64,000 nt of DNA from Ferrimonas balearica (GTDB taxonomy: Bacteria > Pseudomonadota > Gammaproteobacteria > Enterobacterales > Shewanellaceae): the NCBI RefSeq assembly GCF_019802055.1, contig NZ_JAHVHW010000004.1:682001-746000 (forward strand), in the 5' to 3' direction. The position numbers and the translations under genes were made by a program. Positions 45,512 to 55,389 of the stretch are shown here, piece after piece; positions within the stretch are counted from its first letter, which is position 1; every line of letters starts with the position of its first letter. The notes beneath the pieces were generated by a model. That model had not been told where the DNA came from. It saw nothing but the letters and a program-made list of their open reading frames with translations, and searched no databases.

Positions 45512-47047
45512 TCAGGCGTAGCCAACCAGGTGGGCACCCACCACGGCCACGCTGGCCAGTGCGAACAGCAGCAGCATAAAGCGCCAAGCGAAACGGGCCC
45601 AGTCACCCCAGTCCACACGGCACACACCCAGGGTGGCCATCAGCGACGCAGAGGTCGGAACAATCACGTTGGTAAAGCCATCGCCCAACTGGAACGCCAA
45701 TACCGCCACCTGACGGGTCACACCCACCAGATCGGCCAGCGGCGCCATCAGCGGCATGGTCAGAGCGGCCTGGCCGGAGCCGGAGGTCACAAAGAAGTTG
45801 AACACCGACTGGAACAGCAGCATGAACCAGGCGGACAGCACCTCCGGCATGCCGCCGATGGCGTTACCGGCACTGTTCAGGATGGAGTTCAGTACGGTGG
45901 GCTCGGAGGCTTCACCACCGCCGAGCAACAGCAGGATCCCTTTGGCACAGCCCACCAGAATGGCGGCAGGCAGCATGATGGCAGCACCCTCTTTAAAGGA
46001 GGCGGCCACATCGTTCAGGGTCATGTTGTTGAGGCGGAAGAACACGCCGATCAAACCGGTCACCAGACCCATGGTAAAGAACTGGGAGGCGATCTCCGGA
46101 ATGTACCAGGCGTTGGCCACCACACCCCAGATCACCCACACCATGGTGGCCACCACGGTCAGCATCACCAGGGTATCGCCCAGATTCCAGCGGCTGGAAG
46201 CCACATCGCCCATCGGCTGGTCACGGAAGTGCTTGTCGGTGCGGTAGCTGTAGGAGCGGGTCGGGTCCGCTTTCACACCACGGGCATACCACATGGTGAA
46301 CAGGATCCCCACCAGGGTGAAGCCCACCCACAGGGCGACACGGTATTCAGCGCCAGACAGCACGGGAACGCCAGCGATGCCCTGTGCCACGGCCACGGAG
46401 AAGGGGTTCATCCAGGAAGCGCCGAAGCCTACCTGGGTGGCCACGTAGGTCACCATCACCGTGGTGATGCCATCGTAGCCGAGGCGGATCATCAGTGGCG
46501 CAATGATGATGGCAAACGCCACCGCCTCCTCGCCCATCCCGAATACGGCCCCCCCGAGGGAGAACAGTGAGAACATCACCGGAATGAACAGCGCTTCGTT
46601 GCCGCGGGTTTTGTCGATCAGACGCAGGATGCCGTTGTCGATGGTGCCGGTGCGCATCACCACACCAAAAGCACCGCCGATCACCAGCATAAACATGATC
46701 ACGCCGATGGCGCTGCCCCACTTGGAGCCGGACACCAAACCTTCAAACGGGAAGTTAAGGAAACCGACGCCGCCGCCCCCCTCAAACAGGCCCACCTGGT
46801 TGTAGAGCACGTCACCATTCTCATCCAGGGCGTACTGGAAGGAGTCCGGGTCCAACACGGTACGGGTCTTTTCCACCCCATCCACCATGTAGTGGATCTC
46901 TTCAGTCTGAAAGCTGCCTGCCGGAATGACGTAGGTCAGGCCCATGGCCAACAGGGCCACGAAAAAGATCAGGATCAGGGTGTCTGGCATCTGCCAGCGT
47001 GACGAGGCCGCCGGAGCGGCGGCCTGTGAGTTAGAGGCGTCGTTCAT
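45512..47047 (-). CDS. YfcC family transporter, putative basic amino acid carrier
   Basis: 511 residues with about twelve membrane helices. The family signatures are PDTLILIFFVALLAMGLTYV at the start, GMGEEAVAFA and NPFSVAVAQ-IAG in the middle, and LGDGFTNVIVPTSA near the end. YfcC proteins belong to the ion-transporter superfamily and are annotated as putative basic amino acid antiporters or C4-dicarboxylate-like carriers; direct evidence is thin. Two tandem ARG-box-like sequences lie just upstream, which supports arginine or ornithine as the substrate. A GGTGA ribosome-binding site precedes the ATG. Confidence 0.87.
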   Translation of the reverse strand: MNDASNSQAAAPAASSRWQMPDTLILIFFVALLAMGLTYVIPAGSFQTEEIHYMVDGVEKTRTVLDPDSFQYALDENGDVLYNQVGLFEGGGGVGFLNFPFEGLVSGSKWGSAIGVIMFMLVIGGAFGVVMRTGTIDNGILRLIDKTRGNEALFIPVMFSLFSLGGAVFGMGEEAVAFAIIIAPLMIRLGYDGITTVMVTYVATQVGFGASWMNPFSVAVAQGIAGVPVLSGAEYRVALWVGFTLVGILFTMWYARGVKADPTRSYSYRTDKHFRDQPMGDVASSRWNLGDTLVMLTVVATMVWVIWGVVANAWYIPEIASQFFTMGLVTGLIGVFFRLNNMTLNDVAASFKEGAAIMLPAAILVGCAKGILLLLGGGEASEPTVLNSILNSAGNAIGGMPEVLSAWFMLLFQSVFNFFVTSGSGQAALTMPLMAPLADLVGVTRQVAVLAFQLGDGFTNVIVPTSASLMATLGVCRVDWGDWARFAWRFMLLLFALASVAVVGAHLVGYA

Positions 47048-47080
47048 TCTGCTTCACCACGATGCGTTATAGTTATCGGC

Positions 47081-47115
47081 TGCATAGTATTTCAATTTCG
47101 GTGAATAACAATATT
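47081..47115. promoter_or_regulatory. Tandem ARG-box-like sites before the yfcC-like gene
   Basis: Two 14-base cores, TGCATAGTATTTCA (47081-47094) and TGAATAACAATATT (47102-47115), match the ArgR box consensus TGAAT-N4-ATTCA at 8 and 7 of the 10 fixed positions. They are 7 bases apart, which equals the standard 3-base gap between full 18-bp boxes. They lie 34-68 bases upstream of the transporter start. AT-rich promoter DNA could imitate this. Confidence 0.5.
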
Positions 47116-47145
47116 TGAATGCCGAAAAATGCGCCGTTCGTCCCG

Positions 47146-49485
47146 TCAGAAGCTAAAAATTCGCTCCAGCCAGTTTTTCGCGCGCTCCCCACCCTGGCAA
47201 CCACGGGGATCGGGCCAGCTGGCACTGTCCGCCGGCAGGGTTTCCGCCCCGACGCAATCCTCCGCCACCGGCAGGCCGGATGCGGCCTGGAAGTGACCAT
47301 CCACAATGCCGCCCGGACGGGTCAGCACCAAGGAGAGCGGCTCCCGCACATCCAGATAGCGCTGGTACAGCGGCAGCGCGGCAGAGCTGCCGTAGAGTCC
47401 GGCGTCACTGTTGTCGTCCCGACCCACCCAGGTCACCACCACATCCCGATCGTCAAAGCCTGCATACCAGGCGTCACGGCCAGCCGTAGTGGTACCGGTC
47501 TTGCCCGCCAGGGTGACATAGGGGTAACGCTGTTTAAGGCGACGCGCGGTGCCACGCTCCACCACCTGAGTCATGGCCCAGTTGGTCAGCCAGGTGGCTT
47601 GCGCGGACAGCACCTGCTCAGAGCTGGTCTTCTGCTCCACCAGACGCTCACCCTCTTTATTCAGCACATGGCCGATGGCGTATAGGGGGCGATAGCGTCC
47701 ACCGTCCGCCAGAGTCTGATAGAGCTGTGCCACCTGCAGTGGGCTGGCATCCAGGGCACCCAGTAGCAGTGCCGGGTTGGCGGTGATCTTGGAGGGCCAC
47801 CCCGCCTTACGCAGGGTGCTGATCACCGGATCCAGCCCGACCGCCATCCCGAGATTGACCGTGGGGACGTTATAGGAGAACACCAGGCTGTCCAGCAGCG
47901 AAGCCTGACCACGGAACTTCTTATCCACGTTCTGCGGTGACCACACCTGGCCTCCGCCACTCTTGAGGTTGATGGGCTCATCTTTCAACGGCGTCGCCAA
48001 ACTGAACTGCTGCGGCGCTTCAAGCGCGGTCTCATAGACGAACGGTTTAAGCAGGGAACCCACCGGACGACGGGCGTCCAGAGCGCGGTTAAAGCCGAGG
48101 AAGCTGGGGTCACGATCCCCCACCAGCGCCAGCACGCCGCCGTTGTAGCGGTCCACCACCACCATCGCCGCCTGCAGCTCTTCGTCCTTGCGATCGCGGA
48201 TCATCGCCGCCATTCCCTGACTGACCGCCTTCTCTGCAGCCTGCTGGGCCAGAGGATCCAGGGTGGTGTAAACCTTCAGGCCGGACTGATTCAGTACATT
48301 GTCACCAAAGCGCTCCGCCAGTTCCCGCTGCATCAGGGTGCGGAAGGCGGGCAGTTTGTGGCGCTGGCGCCAGTTGGGGTCACGCAGAGCCAGATCCATC
48401 TGGGTGAAGGTGCTGTACTGTTTCGGGGTGATCAGCCCCTCCTCAATCATCAGCTTCAACACCAGATCACGACGCTGCAGCGCCCGCTCGGGGAAGCGCC
48501 AGGGATTGTAGTAACTGGGGCCTTTGATCATTGCCACCAGCAGGGCCTGCTGGGCCAGGTTCAGCTCATCCAGCGGAGTGCCGAAGTAGTGCCAGGCCGC
48601 CAGCCCTACACCATGAATGGCGATCTTGCCGTCCTGCCCCATGTAGACCTCGTTGAGGTAGGCCTCGAGGATCTCATCCTTGCTGTAACGGGCATCGATG
48701 ATCAGCGCCATCATCGCCTCGTTGGCCTTGCGCACCAGGGTGCGGTCCCGGGTCAGGAAGAAGTTTTTGGCCAACTGCTGGGTCAGGGTACTGCCCCCCT
48801 GCACCGTACGGCCCGCTTTCAGGTTGGCCAGCGCCGCCCGGGCGATGCCAGTAAAGGAGAGGCCGTTGTGCTGATAGAACTGGTTGTCCTCGGTGCGCAA
48901 CAGGGCGGACACCAGCGACTCCGGGATCCCCTCCCGGGGCACAAACAGGCGGTCTTCGGTGTTGCCGGTGATGATGCGATCCAGCAACAGCGGCTCCAGT
49001 TGCAGGAAGCCCATATCCCGGCCATCGCTGGAGCGTATCAGGCGGGTTACCCGGTTCTCGTTAAAGTGCACCATCACCCGCTGTGGCGCTTCGTAGCCAT
49101 TGGGGCCATCAAAGGCACGACGGAAGATCTCGATGCGCCCGACCGCAACGGCGAATTCGCCCTCGCTGTCCGCCTGACCGGTGTTGCGGTAACCCAACAG
49201 AGCCAGCTCATCTTTCAGCTGCTTATGGGTCACCGGTGCCCCGGGATAGAGGCTCATGGGGCGGGCGAACACCTGCGCCGGCAGATACCAGCGCTGGCCT
49301 TCAAACTTCTTCGCGATCAGGGTGTCCAGGTAGATCCCGTACAGGGCCACCACCGCCAGCCCGGCCAGCGCCAGCTTGCCCGCAAACAGGGCAAACCGTT
49401 TGCCCCGGGAAGGGGTGCCTTTTACCGCCTTTTTCGGCGCTCTCTTTTTGCCGCCAGTGGCGGCTTTCTTCGCAGTCTTAGCCAT
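47146..49485 (-). CDS. mrcB: Penicillin-binding protein 1B
   Basis: 779 residues: basic cytoplasmic tail, one membrane helix (about 31-53), UB2H domain, glycosyltransferase domain with Glu199 in RTEDNQFYQH and the GGSTLTQQLAKNFFL block, then transpeptidase domain with Ser477-x-x-Lys480 (SLLK), SYN and Lys662 in KTGTT. It polymerises glycan strands and cross-links peptidoglycan at the inner membrane. The UB2H region implies an LpoB-like activator in the outer membrane, not seen in this window. It lies 22 bases after hrpB on the same strand; its ribosome-binding site is weak. Confidence 0.95.
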   Translation of the reverse strand: MAKTAKKAATGGKKRAPKKAVKGTPSRGKRFALFAGKLALAGLAVVALYGIYLDTLIAKKFEGQRWYLPAQVFARPMSLYPGAPVTHKQLKDELALLGYRNTGQADSEGEFAVAVGRIEIFRRAFDGPNGYEAPQRVMVHFNENRVTRLIRSSDGRDMGFLQLEPLLLDRIITGNTEDRLFVPREGIPESLVSALLRTEDNQFYQHNGLSFTGIARAALANLKAGRTVQGGSTLTQQLAKNFFLTRDRTLVRKANEAMMALIIDARYSKDEILEAYLNEVYMGQDGKIAIHGVGLAAWHYFGTPLDELNLAQQALLVAMIKGPSYYNPWRFPERALQRRDLVLKLMIEEGLITPKQYSTFTQMDLALRDPNWRQRHKLPAFRTLMQRELAERFGDNVLNQSGLKVYTTLDPLAQQAAEKAVSQGMAAMIRDRKDEELQAAMVVVDRYNGGVLALVGDRDPSFLGFNRALDARRPVGSLLKPFVYETALEAPQQFSLATPLKDEPINLKSGGGQVWSPQNVDKKFRGQASLLDSLVFSYNVPTVNLGMAVGLDPVISTLRKAGWPSKITANPALLLGALDASPLQVAQLYQTLADGGRYRPLYAIGHVLNKEGERLVEQKTSSEQVLSAQATWLTNWAMTQVVERGTARRLKQRYPYVTLAGKTGTTTAGRDAWYAGFDDRDVVVTWVGRDDNSDAGLYGSSAALPLYQRYLDVREPLSLVLTRPGGIVDGHFQAASGLPVAEDCVGAETLPADSASWPDPRGCQGGERAKNWLERIFSF

Positions 49486-49504
49486 CGATTTACGTCAAGT
49501 TCGG

Positions 49505-51982
49505 TTAGGTCAGGTGCCGCTTGGTCTTGCGGGTCGGCGCCGTATTGGCGGGGTCATCCGGCCACAGATGCTTGGGGTAACGTCCCCGCATCTCCTTTTT
49601 CACCTCGGTCCAGGCACCGGCCCAAAATGCGGCCAGGTCCTGGGTAATCTGAATGGGGCGCTGAGCCGGAGACAGCAACTCCAGCGTTACCGGCAACGCG
49701 CCGCGGGCCAGTCTGGGCGTATCGCTCTGCCCATAGATCTCCTGAACCCGGACCGCCAGCTTGACGCCCCCCTCGTGGTAATGCAACGCCAGGGCACTGC
49801 CGGTGGGGACCGTCAGTCGCTCTGGTAACTCCTGTTTCAGCAGGGACTGGGCCTCCCACGGCACCTGGTCCATCAGGATCTGGTAGAGATCCAACTGCTT
49901 TAACTGGCCGGTTTTGGTCAGCCCCGCCAGATAGGGCCCCAGCCATGCCTCCAGCGTGGCGATCAGCGTTGCATCGGCCAGATCCGGCCAGGCAACGCCG
50001 TTCAGATGTTGCTGCGCCAGCGCCACCCGTGCCTGTAGGGTTCGGGCTCGCTCACTCCAGGGCAGGCTGTCCAGCCCCTTACGGCGGACATGGTCGAGCA
50101 GCGCCAGCCGGTAATCCGCCTCGGTCAGGTCGGAAAGCCGCTCCCGGGCCACCACCAGCGCCCCGATACGGGTCTGACGTTCCGCTTTCAGCGCGCCGCT
50201 GGCGCTGTCCAGCCCGGCGTGGCGCGCTGTCTCAAACAGCCCCGGCTGCACCGCTTTCAGGGCATCCAGATTCAGCGCCGCCGCCAGATGGATACGGGCA
50301 TCCCCCTGCCCCGCCCGCTCATTAAGGCTGGCCACCACAAGGTAGGGTTCCGCACAGAGGGGATCGGACTCCTCCAGCGTGGCACCCGCGCCACCAGAGA
50401 GCAGGAATCGGTGGCCACTGCCGCCGCGCCCCTGGGCGATCCGGTCCGGGTAGGCGAGAGCCAGCAGCCAACCGGCTTCACTGTGGTGGGCAGGCTGGGC
50501 CGCGTGTGCGCCCTTAAGCTGGCTCCACCATTTGTCTGCCAATTGGCGGTAACGGCCACTCCGTGCCGCATCCAGTCGTCGCGCCAGATCGGCACCGACC
50601 TGACGACCTCGAAGCGGGTCGCCCTCCTCCAGTAAGGCGGCCAGATCGCAGGCCAGCCTCAGCACACCGGGCTCTTTCTGCTCCTGCTCCCACTGGGCTG
50701 CCTTGACCAGCATATGGCCCAGTCTGGGATCCGCGCCCAGCCGATGCACTCTCTGTCCCAGAGCGGTGATGCGACCATCCTCCGCCACCAGTTCCAGCCG
50801 CTGCAGCAACGCCCGGGCGCGGCTGACCGCCCCCTCCGGTGGTGGGGACAGCCAGGCCAGTTCGTTGACGTCGGTGGTGCCCCAGGCCGCCAGTTCCAGC
50901 ACCAGACTGAGCAGGTCGGCCCGCTGAATCTCAGGCAGTTCCGCTTCCGCCAGGCTCTGCTGCTGGGTTTCGCTCCAGAGCCGGACACAGTGGCCCGGCG
51001 CCAGACGTCCGGCCCGGCCAGCACGTTGATCCGCGGAGGACTGACTGATTCGAGCCAGTTCCAGGCGGGTCTGGCCGGTACGCAGGTTGAGGCTGGCACG
51101 GCGCTGGTAGCCCGCATCCACCACCACGGTAATGCCGTCGATGGTCAGGCTCGATTCCGCCAGATTGGTGGCCAGGACCACCTTGCGGCGGCCCGGCTCC
51201 GGCACGGCAACCGCCCGATCCTGCTCCGCCCCGGTCAGTTGGCCGTAGAGCGGGCAGAGATCCACATCTAGGGAGACATGCTCACTGAGCTGGGTTTCCG
51301 CCGTACGGATCTCCCCCATACCGGGCAGAAACACCAGCAGGTTGCCATCCTGGCTGACCAATTGACGCTTCACCTGACTCACCAGTGCGGGCAGCCAGGG
51401 TTGGCCTGTGGGGACCGGCGCATACTCAATGGAAACCGGGTAGCTGCGCCCCTCGCTTTCGAGCAGCGGTGCCTCCGGCAGCAGACGATCCAGCGGTTGC
51501 CCCTGCAGGGTGGCGGACATCAGCATCAGTTTGAGATCGTCCCGCAGTCCCCCCTGCACCTCCAGAGCCAGCGCCAGCGCCAGATCCGTCGCCAGATGAC
51601 GCTCATGCACCTCGTCGAACAGGATCAATCCCACGCCGGTCAGTTCCGGATCGGCCTGGATCAAACGGGTCAGTACTCCTTCGGTCACCACCTCAAGCCG
51701 GGTGGCCGCGCTGACCTGGGTTTCGCCCCGAACCCGCAAGCCCACGCTCTGCCCCACCTTCTCTCCCCGGCACTTAGCCAGGTAGCGGGCGATCATCCGC
51801 GCCGCCAGACGACGGGGCTCCAACAGCAGGATCTTGCCCTCGATCTCGGGCCAATCCAGCATCGCCAGAGGCAAAGCGGTGGATTTCCCCGCACCTGTGG
51901 GGGCGCGAAGAATCAACTGATTGTGTCTGGAGAGGTTTTGGCGGATGCTGGGAAACAGATCCTGGATCGGCAATGTCGACAA
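49505..51982 (-). CDS. hrpB: ATP-dependent helicase HrpB
   Basis: About 825 residues of the DEAH family. Walker A APTGAGKST, DEVH box in LFDEVHERH, motif III MSATLQG, and motif VI QRAGRAGR are present, followed by the HrpB-specific C-terminal domains. The reading frame has no ATG at its 5' end. TTG at 51982 is chosen because LSTLPIQDL aligns residue for residue with the E. coli N-terminus MSSLPVAAV; TTG at 52042 is the alternative. Function in bacteria is poorly known; relatives act in mRNA processing and fimbrial expression. Divergent from thpR, 80 bases apart. Confidence 0.92.
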   Translation of the reverse strand: MSTLPIQDLFPSIRQNLSRHNQLILRAPTGAGKSTALPLAMLDWPEIEGKILLLEPRRLAARMIARYLAKCRGEKVGQSVGLRVRGETQVSAATRLEVVTEGVLTRLIQADPELTGVGLILFDEVHERHLATDLALALALEVQGGLRDDLKLMLMSATLQGQPLDRLLPEAPLLESEGRSYPVSIEYAPVPTGQPWLPALVSQVKRQLVSQDGNLLVFLPGMGEIRTAETQLSEHVSLDVDLCPLYGQLTGAEQDRAVAVPEPGRRKVVLATNLAESSLTIDGITVVVDAGYQRRASLNLRTGQTRLELARISQSSADQRAGRAGRLAPGHCVRLWSETQQQSLAEAELPEIQRADLLSLVLELAAWGTTDVNELAWLSPPPEGAVSRARALLQRLELVAEDGRITALGQRVHRLGADPRLGHMLVKAAQWEQEQKEPGVLRLACDLAALLEEGDPLRGRQVGADLARRLDAARSGRYRQLADKWWSQLKGAHAAQPAHHSEAGWLLALAYPDRIAQGRGGSGHRFLLSGGAGATLEESDPLCAEPYLVVASLNERAGQGDARIHLAAALNLDALKAVQPGLFETARHAGLDSASGALKAERQTRIGALVVARERLSDLTEADYRLALLDHVRRKGLDSLPWSERARTLQARVALAQQHLNGVAWPDLADATLIATLEAWLGPYLAGLTKTGQLKQLDLYQILMDQVPWEAQSLLKQELPERLTVPTGSALALHYHEGGVKLAVRVQEIYGQSDTPRLARGALPVTLELLSPAQRPIQITQDLAAFWAGAWTEVKKEMRGRYPKHLWPDDPANTAPTRKTKRHLT

Positions 51983-52062
51983 ACCGGAGTCTCTGGGGCT
52001 GACAAAGGGTCCTAGTGTACTGTCCGGCCCCCGACGCGCCAAGCTAACCGCGAGGAGTGACC

Positions 52063-52587
52063 ATGGCGGAGCGACTCTTTTTCTCCGTCCCGTTAAGCCG
52101 GATCAGTCAGTTAGAGCTGATCCGCCTGCAAGCCCAGTTGAGCTCAGATCTGGGTGGACATGGCCGGGTGGTGCCCGCCGCCAACTTTCATCTGACCCTG
52201 GCCTTTCTCGGCAACGTCACCCAACAGCAGAAAACCCAGTTGCTGGCGCGCTGGGCGGAGATGACGGTACCCGAGGTGTCGCTGGAGCTGAATCGTCTGG
52301 CCTACTGGCCCCGGGCCGGGGTGGTGTGCGCCACCACCAACCGGACGCCGATGGCTCTGGCGGATCTGGCCCACGCCCTGCGCCGAGATGCCGCAGAGCA
52401 CGGATTCCACCAGAGCCACGCGCCCTTCCGCCCTCACATCACTCTGTTTCGTGGCGTGGGGGGGCTGAAAGAGGAACTGCCGGAGATAAAGCCGGTGCCC
52501 ATGACGGTTCAGGAGGTGGACCTGATGGTCTCTGTTATGGGCCCGAAAGGGGTGGAGTACCACAGCGTTAAGCGCTGGGGCCGTTGA
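52063..52587 (+). CDS. thpR: RNA 2',3'-cyclic phosphodiesterase
   Basis: 174 residues of the 2H phosphoesterase family (LigT). The two catalytic HxTx motifs are visible: HLTL near residue 42 and HITL near residue 125. It hydrolyses 2',3'-cyclic phosphate ends and can ligate tRNA halves in vitro. GAGGAG sits 6 bases before ATG at 52063. It is convergent with the DM13 gene, 7 bases apart. Confidence 0.93.
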   Translation: MAERLFFSVPLSRISQLELIRLQAQLSSDLGGHGRVVPAANFHLTLAFLGNVTQQQKTQLLARWAEMTVPEVSLELNRLAYWPRAGVVCATTNRTPMALADLAHALRRDAAEHGFHQSHAPFRPHITLFRGVGGLKEELPEIKPVPMTVQEVDLMVSVMGPKGVEYHSVKRWGR

Positions 52588-52594
52588 GGCAGCG

Positions 52595-53071
52595 CTATCG
52601 GTACTGTGCCGCAGTAATGAACTGGCCGAAGGATTCACACCAGACGATCACCGCCCGGTATTGGGACGGATCCAGATCTGCCGTCAGGGGAACAATAAAG
52701 TTCTCGAAGGTTTTGACCGGTCCAACCCGCACCATGCGGGATTTGAGCCGGTTGAAGTCCGCTTCGGTTTCCACAAACTCCGGCGACAGGTAAAGCTGGT
52801 AATCCGGACCGGGCGCCAATCTGCCCTCAAAGGCGATGGCATCGGGCCCCAGCGTCACTTCCCCTTCTCCCCAGTGCAACGCATCACTGTCCGCCAACTC
52901 ACGGACAAACTGACCCCGATACAGTGCCTGTTGTGCCGTTGACTGCACCTGCGCCAGTTCCGGACTGTCCGGTGCCGTCAGAATTGGCAGGGTATAAACA
53001 CCAACGGCAAAGCCAATGGCGGCGACCAGGGTATGGCTGGCAAACAGTGTGAGAGTCTTCCCGACGTTCAT
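52595..53071 (-). CDS. DM13 domain-containing protein
   Basis: 158 residues: N-terminal membrane anchor or signal (TLFASHTLVAAIGFAVGVYT) and one DM13 domain (about 55-157; GQFVRELADSDALHWGEGEV, LYLSPEFVE, VIVWCESFGQFITAA). DM13 domains are thought to take part in electron transfer, with the cysteine of the VIVWCE motif conserved; the partner is unknown. AAGGAG precedes ATG at 53071. Confidence 0.85.
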   Translation of the reverse strand: MNVGKTLTLFASHTLVAAIGFAVGVYTLPILTAPDSPELAQVQSTAQQALYRGQFVRELADSDALHWGEGEVTLGPDAIAFEGRLAPGPDYQLYLSPEFVETEADFNRLKSRMVRVGPVKTFENFIVPLTADLDPSQYRAVIVWCESFGQFITAAQYR

Positions 53072-53165
53072 TAACGCTTTCTCCTTATGGGTTGTTGTAC
53101 CTGTTAAACCGGCCCACCCCGCTTTTCCTTTCACCCTGGACGCGCAAACGCTGGCCCCCGAAAAC

Positions 53166-53204
53166 AAAAACGCCCCGCCAGGCAGACCCGGCGGGGCGTT
53201 TTTT
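53166..53204. terminator. Terminator between the DM13 and pepB genes
   Basis: AACGCCCCGCC/GGCGGGGCGTT stem (10-base loop) flanked by A5 and T6; it closes pepB on the minus strand. Confidence 0.9.
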
Positions 53205-53226
53205 CACTGCGGTATCGTCAGGAGGC

Positions 53227-54504
53227 TTACGCCTTCAGCAGCAGGTTCGCGATGGTCAGCATCCCCATGCCAGTGGCTCCAGTGGCGTGCTGACCGTTGT
53301 CGCTGTCCGCGTACGCGCCAGCCAGGTCGAAGTGCAGCCATCCCTTGGGCGGAGTACCGGCAAAACGGCTCAGGAAGCCCGCCGCGTTGGAGGCGCCACC
53401 GGTGCCGCCACCTTTAACCGCACGGCTGTTGGCGGTGTCGGCAAAGGGAGAGGGGCACTTCTCGGCGTGGAACGGTTCCAGCGGCAAGCGCCACAGACCT
53501 TCATCCACTTCAGCCGCCGCATCCAGTGCGTCCTCGGCGGCTTCGTCGTCCAGGCTGAACAGGGCGTTGTAGTCATCCCCCAGCGCCACCGCAGCGGCAC
53601 CGGTCAGGGTTGCGGCGTTGATGATGCGCTCAGCACCGGCTTCGTTGGCCGCGATCAGGCCATCTGCCAGCACCAATCGGCCTTCCGCATCGGTGTTGAC
53701 GATCTCAACGCTGGTGCCGTTCTTATAGTGAAGGATGTCGCCCAGCTTGTAGGCGTGGCCGGAGATCAGGTTTTCGGCGCAGCACAGGAACAGTTTGACC
53801 CGCTTATCCAGGCCACGGCTGATCGCCAGTTTCAGAGCGGCTGCCACGGTGGCGGCACCGCCCATATCGCACTTCATGGACACCATGCCCGCGCTCGGCT
53901 TAATGCTGTAGCCGCCAGAATCGAAGGTGATCCCTTTGCCCACCAGCGCCACGCTGACCGGAGCATCGTGATCGCCGGTCGGGTTGTAGTCCAACTCCAG
54001 CATCACTGGCGGGCGGTCGGAACCGCGACCCACGCCATGAACCCCAACCCAGCCAGCGGCCAGCAGGGCATCCCCAACGATCTGGCGACTGGTGATGTGC
54101 TCAGGGGCCAGACCGGAGAGGCGCTCCGCCACTTCGTCTGCCAGCACCTCCGGGCTCAGGGCCTCCGGGGTGGCGTTGGTGAGGTCTTTCAACCACAACT
54201 GGGCATCACGCTGCGCCTGAAGCTGCTCGGCGTGAGAGGCCCACTGGATGTCACCCATCGCCTTGGCGGTGCCGAATCCACAGGCAAAGCGCCACTGCAG
54301 AATCGGATCCCACTCTTCACCCTCAAGGGTTACTGCCTGGATCCCCTGGCTGGTGATCTGACGTGCCGCCGCCTGAACCTGGCGGTAAAGGTCGCCCTCT
54401 CCCAGGTGGATGCGGGCGGTGTTGCCCTCGAAAGAGACTTTGGCGCTGCCCCAGGCAGCCGGTGCAGGCTGATAGTCCAGCGCTACGATGATACGATCCG
54501 TCAT
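53227..54504 (-). CDS. pepB: Aminopeptidase PepB (M17)
   Basis: 425 residues, close to the 427 of E. coli PepB. Metal- and substrate-binding features of leucyl aminopeptidases are present: GKGITFDSGGYSIKP, MKCDMGGAATV, and NTDAEGRLVLADGL with the catalytic Arg. It trims N-terminal residues from peptides, working as a hexamer with two metal ions. AAAGGA precedes ATG at 54504; the frame is open 38 codons further without homology. Divergent from sfsA. Confidence 0.93.
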   Translation of the reverse strand: MTDRIIVALDYQPAPAAWGSAKVSFEGNTARIHLGEGDLYRQVQAAARQITSQGIQAVTLEGEEWDPILQWRFACGFGTAKAMGDIQWASHAEQLQAQRDAQLWLKDLTNATPEALSPEVLADEVAERLSGLAPEHITSRQIVGDALLAAGWVGVHGVGRGSDRPPVMLELDYNPTGDHDAPVSVALVGKGITFDSGGYSIKPSAGMVSMKCDMGGAATVAAALKLAISRGLDKRVKLFLCCAENLISGHAYKLGDILHYKNGTSVEIVNTDAEGRLVLADGLIAANEAGAERIINAATLTGAAAVALGDDYNALFSLDDEAAEDALDAAAEVDEGLWRLPLEPFHAEKCPSPFADTANSRAVKGGGTGGASNAAGFLSRFAGTPPKGWLHFDLAGAYADSDNGQHATGATGMGMLTIANLLLKA

Positions 54505-54594
54505 GAACGAGGTCCTTTGCGGCTTCCAACAATGTGGACCCAAGTGTACACAAAGGCTTAGCGTCACACATCTGACAAACATCAATAGGACGAC

Positions 54595-55305
54595 ATGGAA
54601 TTTTCGCCCCCACTTCACTCAGCAGTTCTCATCAAAAGGTATAAGCGTTTTCTCGCCGACATCCGCCAGCAGGACGGCACTGAGATGACCCTTCACTGCC
54701 CCAATACCGGCGCCATGACCGGCTGTGCGGAACCGGGCTGGCGCGTCTGGTATTCCGACTCCGGCAACCTCAAGCGCAAGTACCCCTGCACCTGGGAGCT
54801 GGTGGAGAACGATCAGGGGCACCGCATCTGCGTCAATACGGGCCGGGCCAACAGCCTGGCGGAGGAGGCGGTCCGTTCCGGCGTGCTGCCCTCCTTAACC
54901 GGCTATGAGGCGATCCGTCGGGAAGTGAGATATGGCGCAGAAAACAGCCGCATCGATCTCTTGCTGACAGGTAATGATTTGATAAGTTGTTATATCGAGG
55001 TTAAAAATGTCACTCTGCTGGGCGACAACGGGCAGGGATACTTTCCCGACGCTGTTACCGCCCGTGGCCAGAAGCATCTGCGGGAGCTGATGGAAGTGGT
55101 CCAGCAGGGTCAGCGGGCCGTACTGCTCTTTATGGCGGCCCACACTGGCATTGAACGGGTTGCGCCTGCCAGCCATATCGATCCGGAGTACGCCCGGTTG
55201 TGCCGGGAAGCTGCGGAGGCCGGTGTGGAGTTGCTGGCTCTGGGATGCGAAATGGACGAGACCGGGATTCGGGCTGTTAAGCCCCTTCAGGTCGACCTAC
55301 AGTAA
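54595..55305 (+). CDS. sfsA: Sugar fermentation stimulation protein homologue SfsA
   Basis: 236 residues. Conserved blocks: [29 protein letters not shown], and the nuclease-like [10 protein letters not shown] with [14 protein letters not shown]. The N-terminal OB-like and C-terminal PD-(D/E)xK-like domains suggest nucleic-acid binding; in E. coli it affects maltose gene expression. AGGA precedes the ATG. It lies just upstream of dksA, as in many gammaproteobacteria. Confidence 0.94.
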   Translation: MEFSPPLHSAVLIKRYKRFLADIRQQDGTEMTLHCPNTGAMTGCAEPGWRVWYSDSGNLKRKYPCTWELVENDQGHRICVNTGRANSLAEEAVRSGVLPSLTGYEAIRREVRYGAENSRIDLLLTGNDLISCYIEVKNVTLLGDNGQGYFPDAVTARGQKHLRELMEVVQQGQRAVLLFMAAHTGIERVAPASHIDPEYARLCREAAEAGVELLALGCEMDETGIRAVKPLQVDLQ

Positions 55306-55389
55306 TAGACTGCTACACTTGCCGCGGCCGACCAATGTGACATAAAACACGGTGGTCCGGTCTGAGTTAGCAATATGGCTCGCAGGGAA

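Noticed and set aside
55335..55350. CRP-like half-site TGTGA upstream of dksA
   Set aside because: Only the left half matches; the right half reads ACACG, so a functional site is not supported.
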